From NCBI GenBank assembly GCA_937900465.1, contig CALCEJ010000031.1, forward strand, positions 1 to 17,589: a stretch of 17,589 bases of DNA. Direction: 5' to 3'. The translations under genes were made by a program, and so were the position numbers. This document shows, piece after piece, positions 1 to 6,819 of this stretch. Position 1 is the first letter of the stretch. The number at the start of each line of letters is the position of its first letter. This stretch comes from an uncultured Bacteroidales bacterium. Its GTDB lineage: Bacteria; Bacteroidota; Bacteroidia; Bacteroidales; UBA932. Below the pieces are notes generated by a model. That model ran no database searches. It worked only from the letters and a program-made list of their open reading frames with translations, and was not told where the DNA came from.

Positions 1-1043
1 TAGTCCCGGCAAAGGAAGTCGGGGGAGACCTGTACGATTTCTACATCCGAGACGAGAAGTTGTTTTTCTGCATAGGTGATGTGAGCGGAAAGGGCGTTCC
101 GGCATCTCTTGTGATGGCGGTCACCAGAAGCCTTTTCCGAAGCCTTTCAGCCCACGAGAACAGCCCCAAGGCCATAGTCTCCGCAATGAACGATTCTATG
201 TCGGAAGACAATGACTGGAATATGTTCGTGACTTTCTTCCTCGGGATCCTGGACCTTCGTACCGGTCATCTGCGTTACTGCAACGCCGGCCACAACGCGC
301 CGCTTATCCTCACTGACAGGATCGCCGTCCTTCCCGTGGAGCCGAATCTCCCCCTTGGCGTCCTGAGGGGTATGTCATATAAGGAGCAGGAGGTTGAATT
401 CCATACGGACGATGCCCTGTTCCTCTATACAGATGGACTTACGGAGGCAGAGAACTCCGCTCACGAACAGTTCGGCGAGGAAAGGATGGATGCCGTCCTC
501 CATAAGCGAAGGATCTCGGAGCAGCATCTCGAGGCCGTGAAAAAGGCGGTTCATGAATTCGTCGGGGACGCCCCCCAGAGTGATGACCTGACTATGCTGT
601 TCATCCATTATCTCGGAGATCCTGCAATAGCCCTTCAGGAGAGGCATCTGGTCCTTCATAATGACATCCAGCAAATCCCCCAGCTCGCGGACTTCATAGA
701 AACGATAGCTTCTGAAAAATCGCTTGACCAGAGCCTTGCGATGAGCCTTAATCTCGCTCTGGAGGAGGCCGTTTCCAATATTATAATGTATGCTTATCCG
801 GAGGGCTCGGACGGCCTTGTGGACATAGAAGCCATAATCCGCAAGGACTCCCTGGAGTTCATAATCTCTGACAGCGGCACTCCGTTCGACCCTACTAAAA
901 TAGAGCCCGCGGATGTCGCCGCATCCCTTGAGGACCGTCCTGTCGGCGGACTCGGGATTTATATGGTGAGAAACATTATGGACTCGATCGGCTACGAGCG
1001 AAGGGACGGGAAGAACATACTTAGAATGACAAAAAATATCTGA
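1..1043 (+). CDS. SpoIIE-family PP2C phosphatase fused to RsbW-like HATPase (5' truncated)
   Basis: The frame is open from base 3 and runs off the left edge, so only the last ~346 residues are visible. The first in-frame codons give V-P-A-K-E-V-G-G-D-L-Y-D-F, the start of a SpoIIE/PP2C core. All expected metal-binding aspartates are present: GGDLYDF, IGDVSGKG, LYTDGLTEA and SDDLTMLF. From about base 640 a second domain follows, an RsbW/SpoIIAB-type ATPase of the GHKL fold, with an N box (LEEAVSN), a G1 box (SDSGTPF) and a G2 glycine loop (GGLGIYMV). In known partner-switching systems SpoIIE phosphatases dephosphorylate, and RsbW kinases phosphorylate, a STAS protein; here both activities sit in one chain and a STAS gene starts 6 bp downstream. 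The missing N-terminus probably holds a sensor or membrane region (inference). The target regulated in this organism is unknown. Confidence 0.93.
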   Translation, partial: VPAKEVGGDLYDFYIRDEKLFFCIGDVSGKGVPASLVMAVTRSLFRSLSAHENSPKAIVSAMNDSMSEDNDWNMFVTFFLGILDLRTGHLRYCNAGHNAPLILTDRIAVLPVEPNLPLGVLRGMSYKEQEVEFHTDDALFLYTDGLTEAENSAHEQFGEERMDAVLHKRRISEQHLEAVKKAVHEFVGDAPQSDDLTMLFIHYLGDPAIALQERHLVLHNDIQQIPQLADFIETIASEKSLDQSLAMSLNLALEEAVSNIIMYAYPEGSDGLVDIEAIIRKDSLEFIISDSGTPFDPTKIEPADVAASLEDRPVGGLGIYMVRNIMDSIGYERRDGKNILRMTKNI

Positions 1044-1049
1044 TATAAA

Positions 1050-1355
1050 ATGGAAGTTATCATCAATACTGAGGGAGCGCAGACGACAGTAGGACTTGTC
1101 GGGCGTCTTGACACTCCCGCCGCCCAGGAGGTAAGCGCAGCACTCGTTCCCGTGATTGAAAAGGCATCCGGAACAACGGTTCTCGATTGTGGCCGTCTTG
1201 AGTATATCTCCTCCTCCGGGCTCCGTATTTTCCTGACACTCAGGAAGGAGGCCGCCTCAAAGGGAGGCAGGGTAATCGTTCGCGGGATGTCCGGGAATAT
1301 TCGCGGAGTCTTTATGATGACGGGCTTTCTGAATCTCTTCGAGATAGAGGATTAA
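1050..1355 (+). CDS. STAS-domain anti-sigma factor antagonist (RsbV/SpoIIAA-like)
   Basis: This 101-residue protein is a single STAS domain, the usual length for RsbV/SpoIIAA. The core motif is L-D-C-G-R-L-E-Y-I-S-S-S-G-L-R; the serine of the S-S-G-L step is the position normally phosphorylated by an RsbW-type kinase. The gene begins 6 bp after the stop of the phosphatase/ATPase gene, so the two are almost certainly co-transcribed and act as partners. By family knowledge the unphosphorylated form binds the ATPase domain or another target. No sigma-B-like factor lies nearby, so the output is unknown. The protein is cytoplasmic, with no signal peptide or membrane segment. Confidence 0.93.
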   Translation: MEVIINTEGAQTTVGLVGRLDTPAAQEVSAALVPVIEKASGTTVLDCGRLEYISSSGLRIFLTLRKEAASKGGRVIVRGMSGNIRGVFMMTGFLNLFEIED

Positions 1356-1383
1356 GGCTCCCTGGGGGCAATATTTATCGTTT

Positions 1384-1424
1384 TGTCAGTACGATTTGCT
1401 CGCATTGACAGGCGAAATGTCAGT
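1384..1424. promoter_or_regulatory. Possible operator: TGTCA half-sites before the lipoprotein gene
   Basis: In the 109-bp gap between the STAS gene and the lipoprotein gene, TGTCAGT occurs at 1384-1390 and again at 1418-1424. The inverted half-site TGACA lies at 1406-1410, forming a 5-bp inverted repeat with the second copy. This could be a regulator-binding site, but five-base words recur by chance. No convincing TAnnTTTG box was found in this gap; the nearest is TCGTTTTG at 1378-1385 (one mismatch). Confidence 0.2.
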
Positions 1425-1464
1425 CAAAGTTGCGTTCTTTGAAAAAATAACCACAGAACGCGAT

Positions 1465-2358
1465 ATGAAAAAAATCATCTCAATCTTTGCGATAGCCCTT
1501 GCGGCTGTATTTGCAATCTCCTGTGACAAAGACGGGGAAAATGAAGGGAGCGGGTCCATCGAAGGGACCTGGACCTTTCTTGACCATCATCACTCTATCA
1601 CACTGACGCTCAAGGGCGGTGAGTTTGAGTGGCTTTGCTCCGGATTCAAGGATACCGGCAGCTACACCTATACCGACGGTGTCCTGACTCTTAACGTAAG
1701 CAAGCATTACACAGCCCAGGTCGATGAGTGGACGGATGACGGGAAACGCGTTTTCCGCGATTACGTGGAAGACACTATGGAGTATTGGGGCCCCCGTCAC
1801 GCCGGGAAGGCCGTCATCATAGGCGAGGCAATGATATGGACCCTCACTGAGGACCCGTTTTTCGGCGGGTGGACGGACTCGATGATTCTTCTTCGTGATG
1901 TGACGAAGATCACCCTTGACACGAAGAAAGTCCAGGGGACCTGGGAGTTCGAACTCGAACAGGATACTGAAATCCTCGGGAAGTCGAAGAGCAGGCTTGA
2001 AATAGGTGACGGCACATACACCTTCCGGGATGTTTACAGCATTTATGATACGGAATCTCCCGTCGTCGACGGAAACTATACCAGGGCTATCCGTGTCGCC
2101 ACGAAGGAGTCCGGAACCTGGTCTTACAAGGAAGGAACTGTCACACTCAAGGTCAAGGAGTGCTTCTCCTCTACGAGCGGGGACTACGCTACCGGATACT
2201 CTCATTCTCCCGTAAACGAGGAGACGATGGAGGCGGAGACCTGGACGAAGCTGGACGGTAACTATGACCGTGATGCCATTATGATCCTCGATGAGAAGAA
2301 CAGTATGCTGTACTTCTACGGAATGGACCTCAGCGGAGTTTTCACCAAAAAGAAATAA
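1465..2358 (+). CDS. Putative surface lipoprotein with two lipocalin-like repeats
   Basis: The 297-residue protein starts at ATG 1465, chosen because it opens a classic lipoprotein signal: M-K-K, a hydrophobic stretch, then lipobox A-I-S-C with Cys20 as the lipid-bearing residue. An in-frame upstream start at 1396 would place 23 polar residues before the signal and is unlikely. After Cys20 the sequence is acidic (D-K-D-G-E-N-E), resembling the charged tail that directs Bacteroidetes lipoproteins to the cell surface (inference). Two related modules follow: residues ~28-85, beginning I-E-G-T-W-T-F, and ~157-240, beginning V-Q-G-T-W-E-F. Both alternate beta strands and carry a similar late strand (DGVLTLNV and EGTVTLKV). 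This resembles the lipocalin-like lipoproteins common in Bacteroidales. The ligand is unknown. It ends 15 bp before the regulator gene, possibly its functional partner. Confidence 0.8.
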   Translation: MKKIISIFAIALAAVFAISCDKDGENEGSGSIEGTWTFLDHHHSITLTLKGGEFEWLCSGFKDTGSYTYTDGVLTLNVSKHYTAQVDEWTDDGKRVFRDYVEDTMEYWGPRHAGKAVIIGEAMIWTLTEDPFFGGWTDSMILLRDVTKITLDTKKVQGTWEFELEQDTEILGKSKSRLEIGDGTYTFRDVYSIYDTESPVVDGNYTRAIRVATKESGTWSYKEGTVTLKVKECFSSTSGDYATGYSHSPVNEETMEAETWTKLDGNYDRDAIMILDEKNSMLYFYGMDLSGVFTKKK

Positions 2359-2362
2359 ATCC

Positions 2363-2370
2363 TATATTTG
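2363..2370 (+). promoter_or_regulatory. Bacteroidetes -7 promoter element TATATTTG
   Basis: TATATTTG at 2363-2370 matches the Bacteroidetes -7 consensus TAnnTTTG exactly. A T-rich word (GTTTTC, 2338-2343) lies 19 bp upstream, at the right distance for a -33 element, although it is TTTTC rather than TTTG. The box ends only 3 bp before the ATG of the regulator gene at 2374, so transcription from it would start at or just past the start codon. Confidence 0.5.
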
Positions 2371-2373
2371 CGT

Positions 2374-4053
2374 ATGCGGCCTGTAATCAATGCGGTATAC
2401 GTACTTTTAGTCGCCGCGGTGGCCTCCTTTGCTCCTTCTGCCTGGGGCAGGGAAGCCGCCGTGGTCTATGATGGCATAACTTTCCATAAGACGGTGCCGG
2501 AAAGGCTTCCGGATATGGTCGCCCCGCGTTCCGCGCACGCGATAAAGGTCATCAGCGGGGATATCGCCGTCTTCGGAGGCCATACGACAGGGTTCATACC
2601 TTCCGCTTCCGCTGAAATCTACAGAGGAGGGGAGTGGAAGGAAATTCCTATGTTATATGCCCACGACGGAGGTTTCGCCGTTACTGCCCCGGACGGGAGA
2701 ATCCTTCTCGGGGGCGGCAGCGGAGAGCCGTTCGGAATAGGCCAGAGCTGGGGAGTCGAGGCTTTTGACCCCGTGTCCGTATCGTTTGCCCCGGTTTCAA
2801 TCTTGTCCCGTAAAAGGGCGTATGCATCTGCTGCAGTCCTTTCCTCCGGACGAATTGTCGTCAGCGGGAACTGGTATGCGGACGATGACATTTCCATCCT
2901 TGGAGACGACTATTTCTCCAAGCCGGTTTCCGAAGGCCGGTGCGTGCCTGTGATCTTCCCGACAGGAAATGACGATGCCGTGATATTCGGCAGTGTCGGA
3001 GTCCGGGGAGAACGGACGGAAGGCTTCAGGGTTGACAGGTTTAGGGGCGAGCCGTACGACGAACCCCTTCTTAAGGAATGGGTTCCGTTTACCTTTTCGC
3101 AGCCATTTTCTTCGGAGGATTGCAGGATAGCGGACAATACATACCTGTTTGTCGCTGAAAGCCGGGTGGACAGTACCTATGCGATTGTCAAGGTCTCCCA
3201 CGGGTCATTCTCCCTTCTTGAGACAGAAGGAACAATCCCCACCTCGGGCATCCGTGGCGGCAGGATTTCAGTATCGAGCCAGCTCAGGGCGGACCGTCGC
3301 AGTCGCTGCGCGTACGTTACCGGGATGGACGCGGACGGAGTCCTGTATATACTTAAAATCTCGTACGACGCAATTTTTGACGGGGGTAAGGCGACTCTGG
3401 AGGCGTATTACGCGGAAGCGCCGGAAGGGGGATTCCCCTCGGAGCACTTTGCGGCAGCAATCCCTTCAGGCGGACTCGTGCTTGCCGGCGGACCTGGCTT
3501 GGACCCGGAAAATCCTTCAAAGGAGAGCAATTTCTTCGTAAGGAGTGAGGTATGGCGGTTCTCTCCCGGAGAGGCTCCTGTCGTTGCCGGGAGGCGCAGG
3601 GAATACCTGCCTTGGATTCTGCTCTTACTTGTGACAGTTGTCGGCATCTGTGCAGCCCTCGTCCGCAGGAAGCGGGAAGAAACAGTCCCTCCGGCGAAGC
3701 AGCCGCCGGAACAGGAGAATACGGATCTTGTCTCCCGTATGAAAAAACTTATGGAGGAGGATAAGATTTATCTTCAGGGCAGTCTTACGAAGGCGGACGT
3801 TGCGCGTATGCTTGGCACTAATGTCACTTATGTGAGTGCCGCCGTGAATTCCCAGATGGGCATTTCCTTTACAGAATTCATTTCCGGATACCGGATCCGT
3901 CATGCAAAACAGCTTATGAAGGATTATCCCGGAAAGAAGATATCGGAGATAGTGGAGGAATCCGGCTTCTCCAGCGAAAAATCCTTCTATCGTTGCTTCA
4001 AGGCCGTTACCGGAATGACTCCGGGGGAATGGAAGTCCACAAGGCTCCAATGA
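2374..4053 (+). CDS. Membrane-spanning AraC-family regulator with periplasmic Kelch-like propeller
   Basis: The 559-residue protein starts at ATG 2374; an in-frame TTG at 2368 lies inside a promoter box and was not used. Residues ~4-24 form a signal peptide or anchor (VYVLLVAAVASFAPSAWG). Residues ~45-400 look like a Kelch/galactose-oxidase beta-propeller, with recurring glycine pairs followed by aromatic strands (VFGGH, LLGGGS, VVSGNW, VLAGGP). A membrane helix spans ~412-429 (LPWILLLLVTVVGICAALV), followed by R-R-K-R, the inside-positive end. The cytoplasmic tail, from ~452 to the end, is an AraC domain with both helix-turn-helix units (LTKADVARMLGTNVTYVS and KISEIVEESGFSSEKSFYRC). This is hybrid two-component topology without the kinase and receiver, so a periplasmic signal would act directly on a membrane-tethered DNA-binding domain (inference). 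Ligand and targets are unknown; the lipoprotein gene upstream is a candidate. Confidence 0.85.
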   Translation: MRPVINAVYVLLVAAVASFAPSAWGREAAVVYDGITFHKTVPERLPDMVAPRSAHAIKVISGDIAVFGGHTTGFIPSASAEIYRGGEWKEIPMLYAHDGGFAVTAPDGRILLGGGSGEPFGIGQSWGVEAFDPVSVSFAPVSILSRKRAYASAAVLSSGRIVVSGNWYADDDISILGDDYFSKPVSEGRCVPVIFPTGNDDAVIFGSVGVRGERTEGFRVDRFRGEPYDEPLLKEWVPFTFSQPFSSEDCRIADNTYLFVAESRVDSTYAIVKVSHGSFSLLETEGTIPTSGIRGGRISVSSQLRADRRSRCAYVTGMDADGVLYILKISYDAIFDGGKATLEAYYAEAPEGGFPSEHFAAAIPSGGLVLAGGPGLDPENPSKESNFFVRSEVWRFSPGEAPVVAGRRREYLPWILLLLVTVVGICAALVRRKREETVPPAKQPPEQENTDLVSRMKKLMEEDKIYLQGSLTKADVARMLGTNVTYVSAAVNSQMGISFTEFISGYRIRHAKQLMKDYPGKKISEIVEESGFSSEKSFYRCFKAVTGMTPGEWKSTRLQ

Positions 4054-4086
4054 AGGAAAATAAATCGTATTACGGAGATTTTTTCA

Positions 4087-4094
4087 TACCTTTA
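4087..4094 (+). promoter_or_regulatory. Possible -7 promoter element TACCTTTA
   Basis: TACCTTTA at 4087-4094 matches TAnnTTTG at seven of eight positions and sits 5 bp before the ATG of the metallophosphoesterase gene. No clear TTTG -33 element was found 19-21 bp upstream. The 46-bp gap after the regulator gene holds nothing else recognisable. Confidence 0.3.
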
Positions 4095-4099
4095 CGGGG

Positions 4100-5239
4100 A
4101 TGAAATTCAAGTCTTACGTCACGTTCTTCCTCCTGTTCGGCGTACTGTCGGACCTCGTGATCTGCCTCCTTTACGGCCCGGAAAGCAGCCTCGCAGTAAA
4201 AAGCCTTATCTGCCTTCCTACCCTTGCATCCCTTGTAGCGCTGGTTCTGATTGGTCTCGGGATCCGCTATACGGATTCGCTCAGGGTATTCTCATACCTG
4301 ATATTCCTTTTCGAACTCCCAAAGTTCGTTTTTTCGTTGTTCTCGGCGCTGGGCCCTGTCGCTGCGATTCCCGGCGGGGCGGTGTCGTTGTTTTTCGCTT
4401 TCCTTATTTTTTACAGCACGCGTCACCTCAGAGTCAATGAGCTGGAGCTCTCCTTCGAGGGACTTCCCGGAGCCTTTGACGGCCTGAGGGTGTGCCAGAT
4501 GGGCGATCTCCATCTGGGCTCGTTCGGAAGGAATTCTTCCTATGTGAAGAAAGTCCTTGACAAGGCGGCGGAACTCTCTCCGGACATCTTTCTTTTCGTC
4601 GGGGACCTCGTGAACTTCGATTCCAGGGAAGCGGATTCCTATCTTGAGGGACTGGGGAAGCTGAAAGCCCCTCTTGGCGTATATGCAATCCGGGGAAACC
4701 ACGATTATCTTCTCCACGGGCATCATAACGACGAGGAGCGCGAGAAGGATATGGAGAGGCTTCTCGCTCTGGAACGGAGCCTTGGCTGGAGGGTTCTCCT
4801 GAACGGGAGCGCCGTCATCGAAAAGGATGGGGATAAGATTGCGGTCGCCGGGGTTGAGAATGTTTCGTCAAATCCGTATTTCACAAGGACGGGCGGCGAC
4901 CTTAAAAAGGCCCTGGAGGGGATTCCGGAGGGAACGTTCACGATCCTTCTTACTCACGACCCCTCTCACTGGAGCTCGGAGGTAGTACCCTCAAGCGGTG
5001 TCCCGCTGACCCTTTCCGGACACACCCATGGGCTCAAATATAAACTTGCCGGGCTCAATACGGCCCATTGGAGGCTTCCTTTCCCGAGCGGAGTTTTCAC
5101 CAGGGAGGGGCAGGTCCTCCACGTTACAAAGGGACTTGGGAGCGCATTCGCCTTCCGGCTCGGCGGATTTCCGTGCATCGACATTATCACACTTCGGCGA
5201 AAAATGCTATATTTGAACACTGAAACCCGAATACACTAA
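4100..5239 (+). CDS. Membrane-anchored calcineurin-like metallophosphoesterase (YaeI/YkuE-like)
   Basis: The protein has 379 residues. The N-terminal ~110 residues hold three or four hydrophobic helices (~6-25, 31-53, 62-84, 88-108). A complete calcineurin-type phosphoesterase domain follows: GDLHLG (Asp136, His138), GDLVN (Asp169), GNHD (Asn200, His201), LLTHD (His286) and GHTH (His308, His310). These residues bind two metal ions. The domain arrangement matches YaeI/YkuE-type membrane enzymes, some of which hydrolyse UDP-2,3-diacylglucosamine in lipid A synthesis; the downstream lipid kinase and acyltransferase genes favour a lipid or envelope substrate, but this is inference. The gene starts at ATG 4100, 46 bp after the regulator gene. 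A perfect -7 box lies inside its 3' end and probably drives the next gene. Confidence 0.88.
   Translation: MKFKSYVTFFLLFGVLSDLVICLLYGPESSLAVKSLICLPTLASLVALVLIGLGIRYTDSLRVFSYLIFLFELPKFVFSLFSALGPVAAIPGGAVSLFFAFLIFYSTRHLRVNELELSFEGLPGAFDGLRVCQMGDLHLGSFGRNSSYVKKVLDKAAELSPDIFLFVGDLVNFDSREADSYLEGLGKLKAPLGVYAIRGNHDYLLHGHHNDEEREKDMERLLALERSLGWRVLLNGSAVIEKDGDKIAVAGVENVSSNPYFTRTGGDLKKALEGIPEGTFTILLTHDPSHWSSEVVPSSGVPLTLSGHTHGLKYKLAGLNTAHWRLPFPSGVFTREGQVLHVTKGLGSAFAFRLGGFPCIDIITLRRKMLYLNTETRIH
5208..5215 (+). promoter_or_regulatory. -7 promoter element TATATTTG within the end of the phosphoesterase gene
   Basis: TATATTTG at 5208-5215 is an exact match to TAnnTTTG. It lies in the last codons of the phosphoesterase gene, 37 bp before the ATG of the lipid kinase gene, so a normal short leader of about 30 nt is predicted. 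No good TTTG -33 element is visible at 19-21 bp upstream. Confidence 0.5.
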
Positions 5240-5252
5240 AACCTGAATCTAT

Positions 5253-6182
5253 ATGGAAAAATGGATTATGATTGTCAATCCTGCCTCCGCGTCCGATATG
5301 ACCGAGGGGAAGTGGATTGACTCTGAGAAGCAGCTCCGGGAGGCCGGACTCGAGGTAGAGCACCTTCTCACTGAACACGCCGGCCACGCAATCGAACTTG
5401 CCGGAGAGGCCGCAAAGAAGGGAGAAAGAAAATTCATCGCCGTCGGAGGTGACGGAACGATCCACGAGGTCATGACCGGCCTTCTTCGTTTTGCCGATGC
5501 TGAAAAAGTGGCAATGGGCGAATTCACCCTCGCCGTTCTTCCCTACGGAACCGGAAACGACTGGATCCGTACCTCCATGGTCCCGAAGGACCTCAAGGAA
5601 GCAGGGGACTGCATTATCGCCGGTAAAACCGCGAAGGAGGATGTCGTCAGGCTAACCTTTGAAAACGGGGTCTTCTGCATGGCGAACATCGGCGGCGTGG
5701 GCCTCGACGCGGACATCTGCTATAATACCAACAAGCTCAAGATGAGGGGCCGAAAAGGCGGATTCCTCTACAAGATGGTCGCCCCTTATTCCATTTTCTC
5801 GAAAAAGCGTCAGAGCGTCGAAGTCGTGTGTGACGGCGAGATTGTCCATAGCGGCAAGATGTTTACGATAGTGATCGGAAATGGCGCTTATCGCGGCGGC
5901 GGCCTGCTCCAGAACGAGTCCGGAAGCGCCTGGGACGACGGCAAACTCGAGGTTTCCATAATGACAGGAGTCAATCATTTCAAGGCTCTCTCCCAGATGA
6001 TGCACGTCTTCTCCGGAGACTTCGCAACCCTTCCCGGTATTATTACAAGACGTTTCAGGAAGATGACGATAAAGCCCCTCGACGACAAGCCGGACCGCGT
6101 CGAATCTGACGGAGAAATCCCCGGAAATATTCCCCTTACGGTAGAACTTACCGGAGAGCAAATCAACATTATAGTTCCTTAG
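5253..6182 (+). CDS. Diacylglycerol kinase family lipid kinase
   Basis: The 309-residue protein has the full DAGK catalytic fold. It begins I-M-I-V-N-P-A-S-A, the family's N-terminal strand and loop. The nucleotide-binding GGDGT motif is at residues 65-69, and PYGTGND, the second glycine-rich motif, is at 97-103. The length fits bacterial DgkB/YegS enzymes (about 300). Such enzymes phosphorylate a lipid hydroxyl such as diacylglycerol. In sphingolipid-making Bacteroidetes a sphingoid or ceramide substrate is also possible, and the sequence does not decide. A -7 box lies 37 bp upstream. Only 4 bp separate its stop from the GTG of the acyltransferase gene, so the two are probably translationally coupled. 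Confidence 0.92.
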   Translation: MEKWIMIVNPASASDMTEGKWIDSEKQLREAGLEVEHLLTEHAGHAIELAGEAAKKGERKFIAVGGDGTIHEVMTGLLRFADAEKVAMGEFTLAVLPYGTGNDWIRTSMVPKDLKEAGDCIIAGKTAKEDVVRLTFENGVFCMANIGGVGLDADICYNTNKLKMRGRKGGFLYKMVAPYSIFSKKRQSVEVVCDGEIVHSGKMFTIVIGNGAYRGGGLLQNESGSAWDDGKLEVSIMTGVNHFKALSQMMHVFSGDFATLPGIITRRFRKMTIKPLDDKPDRVESDGEIPGNIPLTVELTGEQINIIVP

Positions 6183-6186
6183 GGCG

Positions 6187-6819
6187 GTGGACGGATCGGT
6201 AAAAAGCGCGCATCTCTCCTTCGGGGAGAGGTGCCTGAGAGTTTTCGCGTACTGTATGGTCCACGTCGTCCAGAGACCAAGGCTCCTCACACAGAAGCCG
6301 GCCCTCGACGAACCCACTATTTTTGCCTGCAGGCACGTCGGGCTGATGGACCCGGTGATACTTATGGTCCTGTATTACAGGAAGATGATACGTCCGCTCG
6401 CGGCGCTGGACTATTTCGAAAAGAATAAGTTCACTCACTTTTTCTTCTCCCACGCCCAGTGTATCCCCATCGACCGTCACAATCACTCCCCTCAGTGGCT
6501 CGAGGATTCGACGGCGGCAATCCGTAAAGGCGAGAGCATTGTAATCTTCCCCGAAGGGAAACGCAACAAGGTTGGAGAAGACCTGCTTCCGTTCCACGTT
6601 GGCGCGGCGCTTCTTGCCGCGAGGAGCGGCGCGAGGATTGTTCCCGTGTACAACTGGAAGTGGAAGTTTCCCCGCCGCTATACCCTTGCGATAGGGGAGC
6701 CAATCCGTGTATCTGCACCGCCAGAGGAGGGGACGGAGGAATTCCATCTCTACCTGAAGGCGGAGACGGCGAAGATACAGGCCGCGGTCGCAGCCCTTGA
6801 GAGCGTCAGGAAAGATTAG
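6187..6819 (+). CDS. 1-acyl-sn-glycerol-3-phosphate acyltransferase family protein (PlsC-like)
   Basis: The 210-residue protein starts at GTG 6187, 4 bp after the lipid kinase stop. An in-frame ATG at 6256 is the alternative and would still retain all motifs. The catalytic HX4D motif is HVGLMD (His50, Asp55). The acceptor phosphate-binding motif is FPEGKRNK (121-128), the counterpart of FPEGTRS, followed by the IVPVYN strand. Such enzymes transfer an acyl chain to a lysophospholipid or a related amine or hydroxyl acceptor at the inner membrane. Coupling to the kinase suggests that both act on the same lipid pathway (inference). The stop codon overlaps that of the convergent epimerase gene at 6817-6818. 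Confidence 0.88.
   Translation: MDGSVKSAHLSFGERCLRVFAYCMVHVVQRPRLLTQKPALDEPTIFACRHVGLMDPVILMVLYYRKMIRPLAALDYFEKNKFTHFFFSHAQCIPIDRHNHSPQWLEDSTAAIRKGESIVIFPEGKRNKVGEDLLPFHVGAALLAARSGARIVPVYNWKWKFPRRYTLAIGEPIRVSAPPEEGTEEFHLYLKAETAKIQAAVAALESVRKD

Noticed and set aside
1405..1410. TTGACA resembling a sigma-70 -35 box
   Set aside because: No TATAAT follows at 16-18 bp, and Bacteroidetes promoters use a different consensus.
1396..1464. Upstream start for the lipoprotein
   Set aside because: It would place 23 polar residues before a normal lipoprotein signal peptide.
2368..2370. TTG start for the Kelch-AraC gene
   Set aside because: It is part of the TATATTTG promoter box, and an ATG follows 6 bp later.
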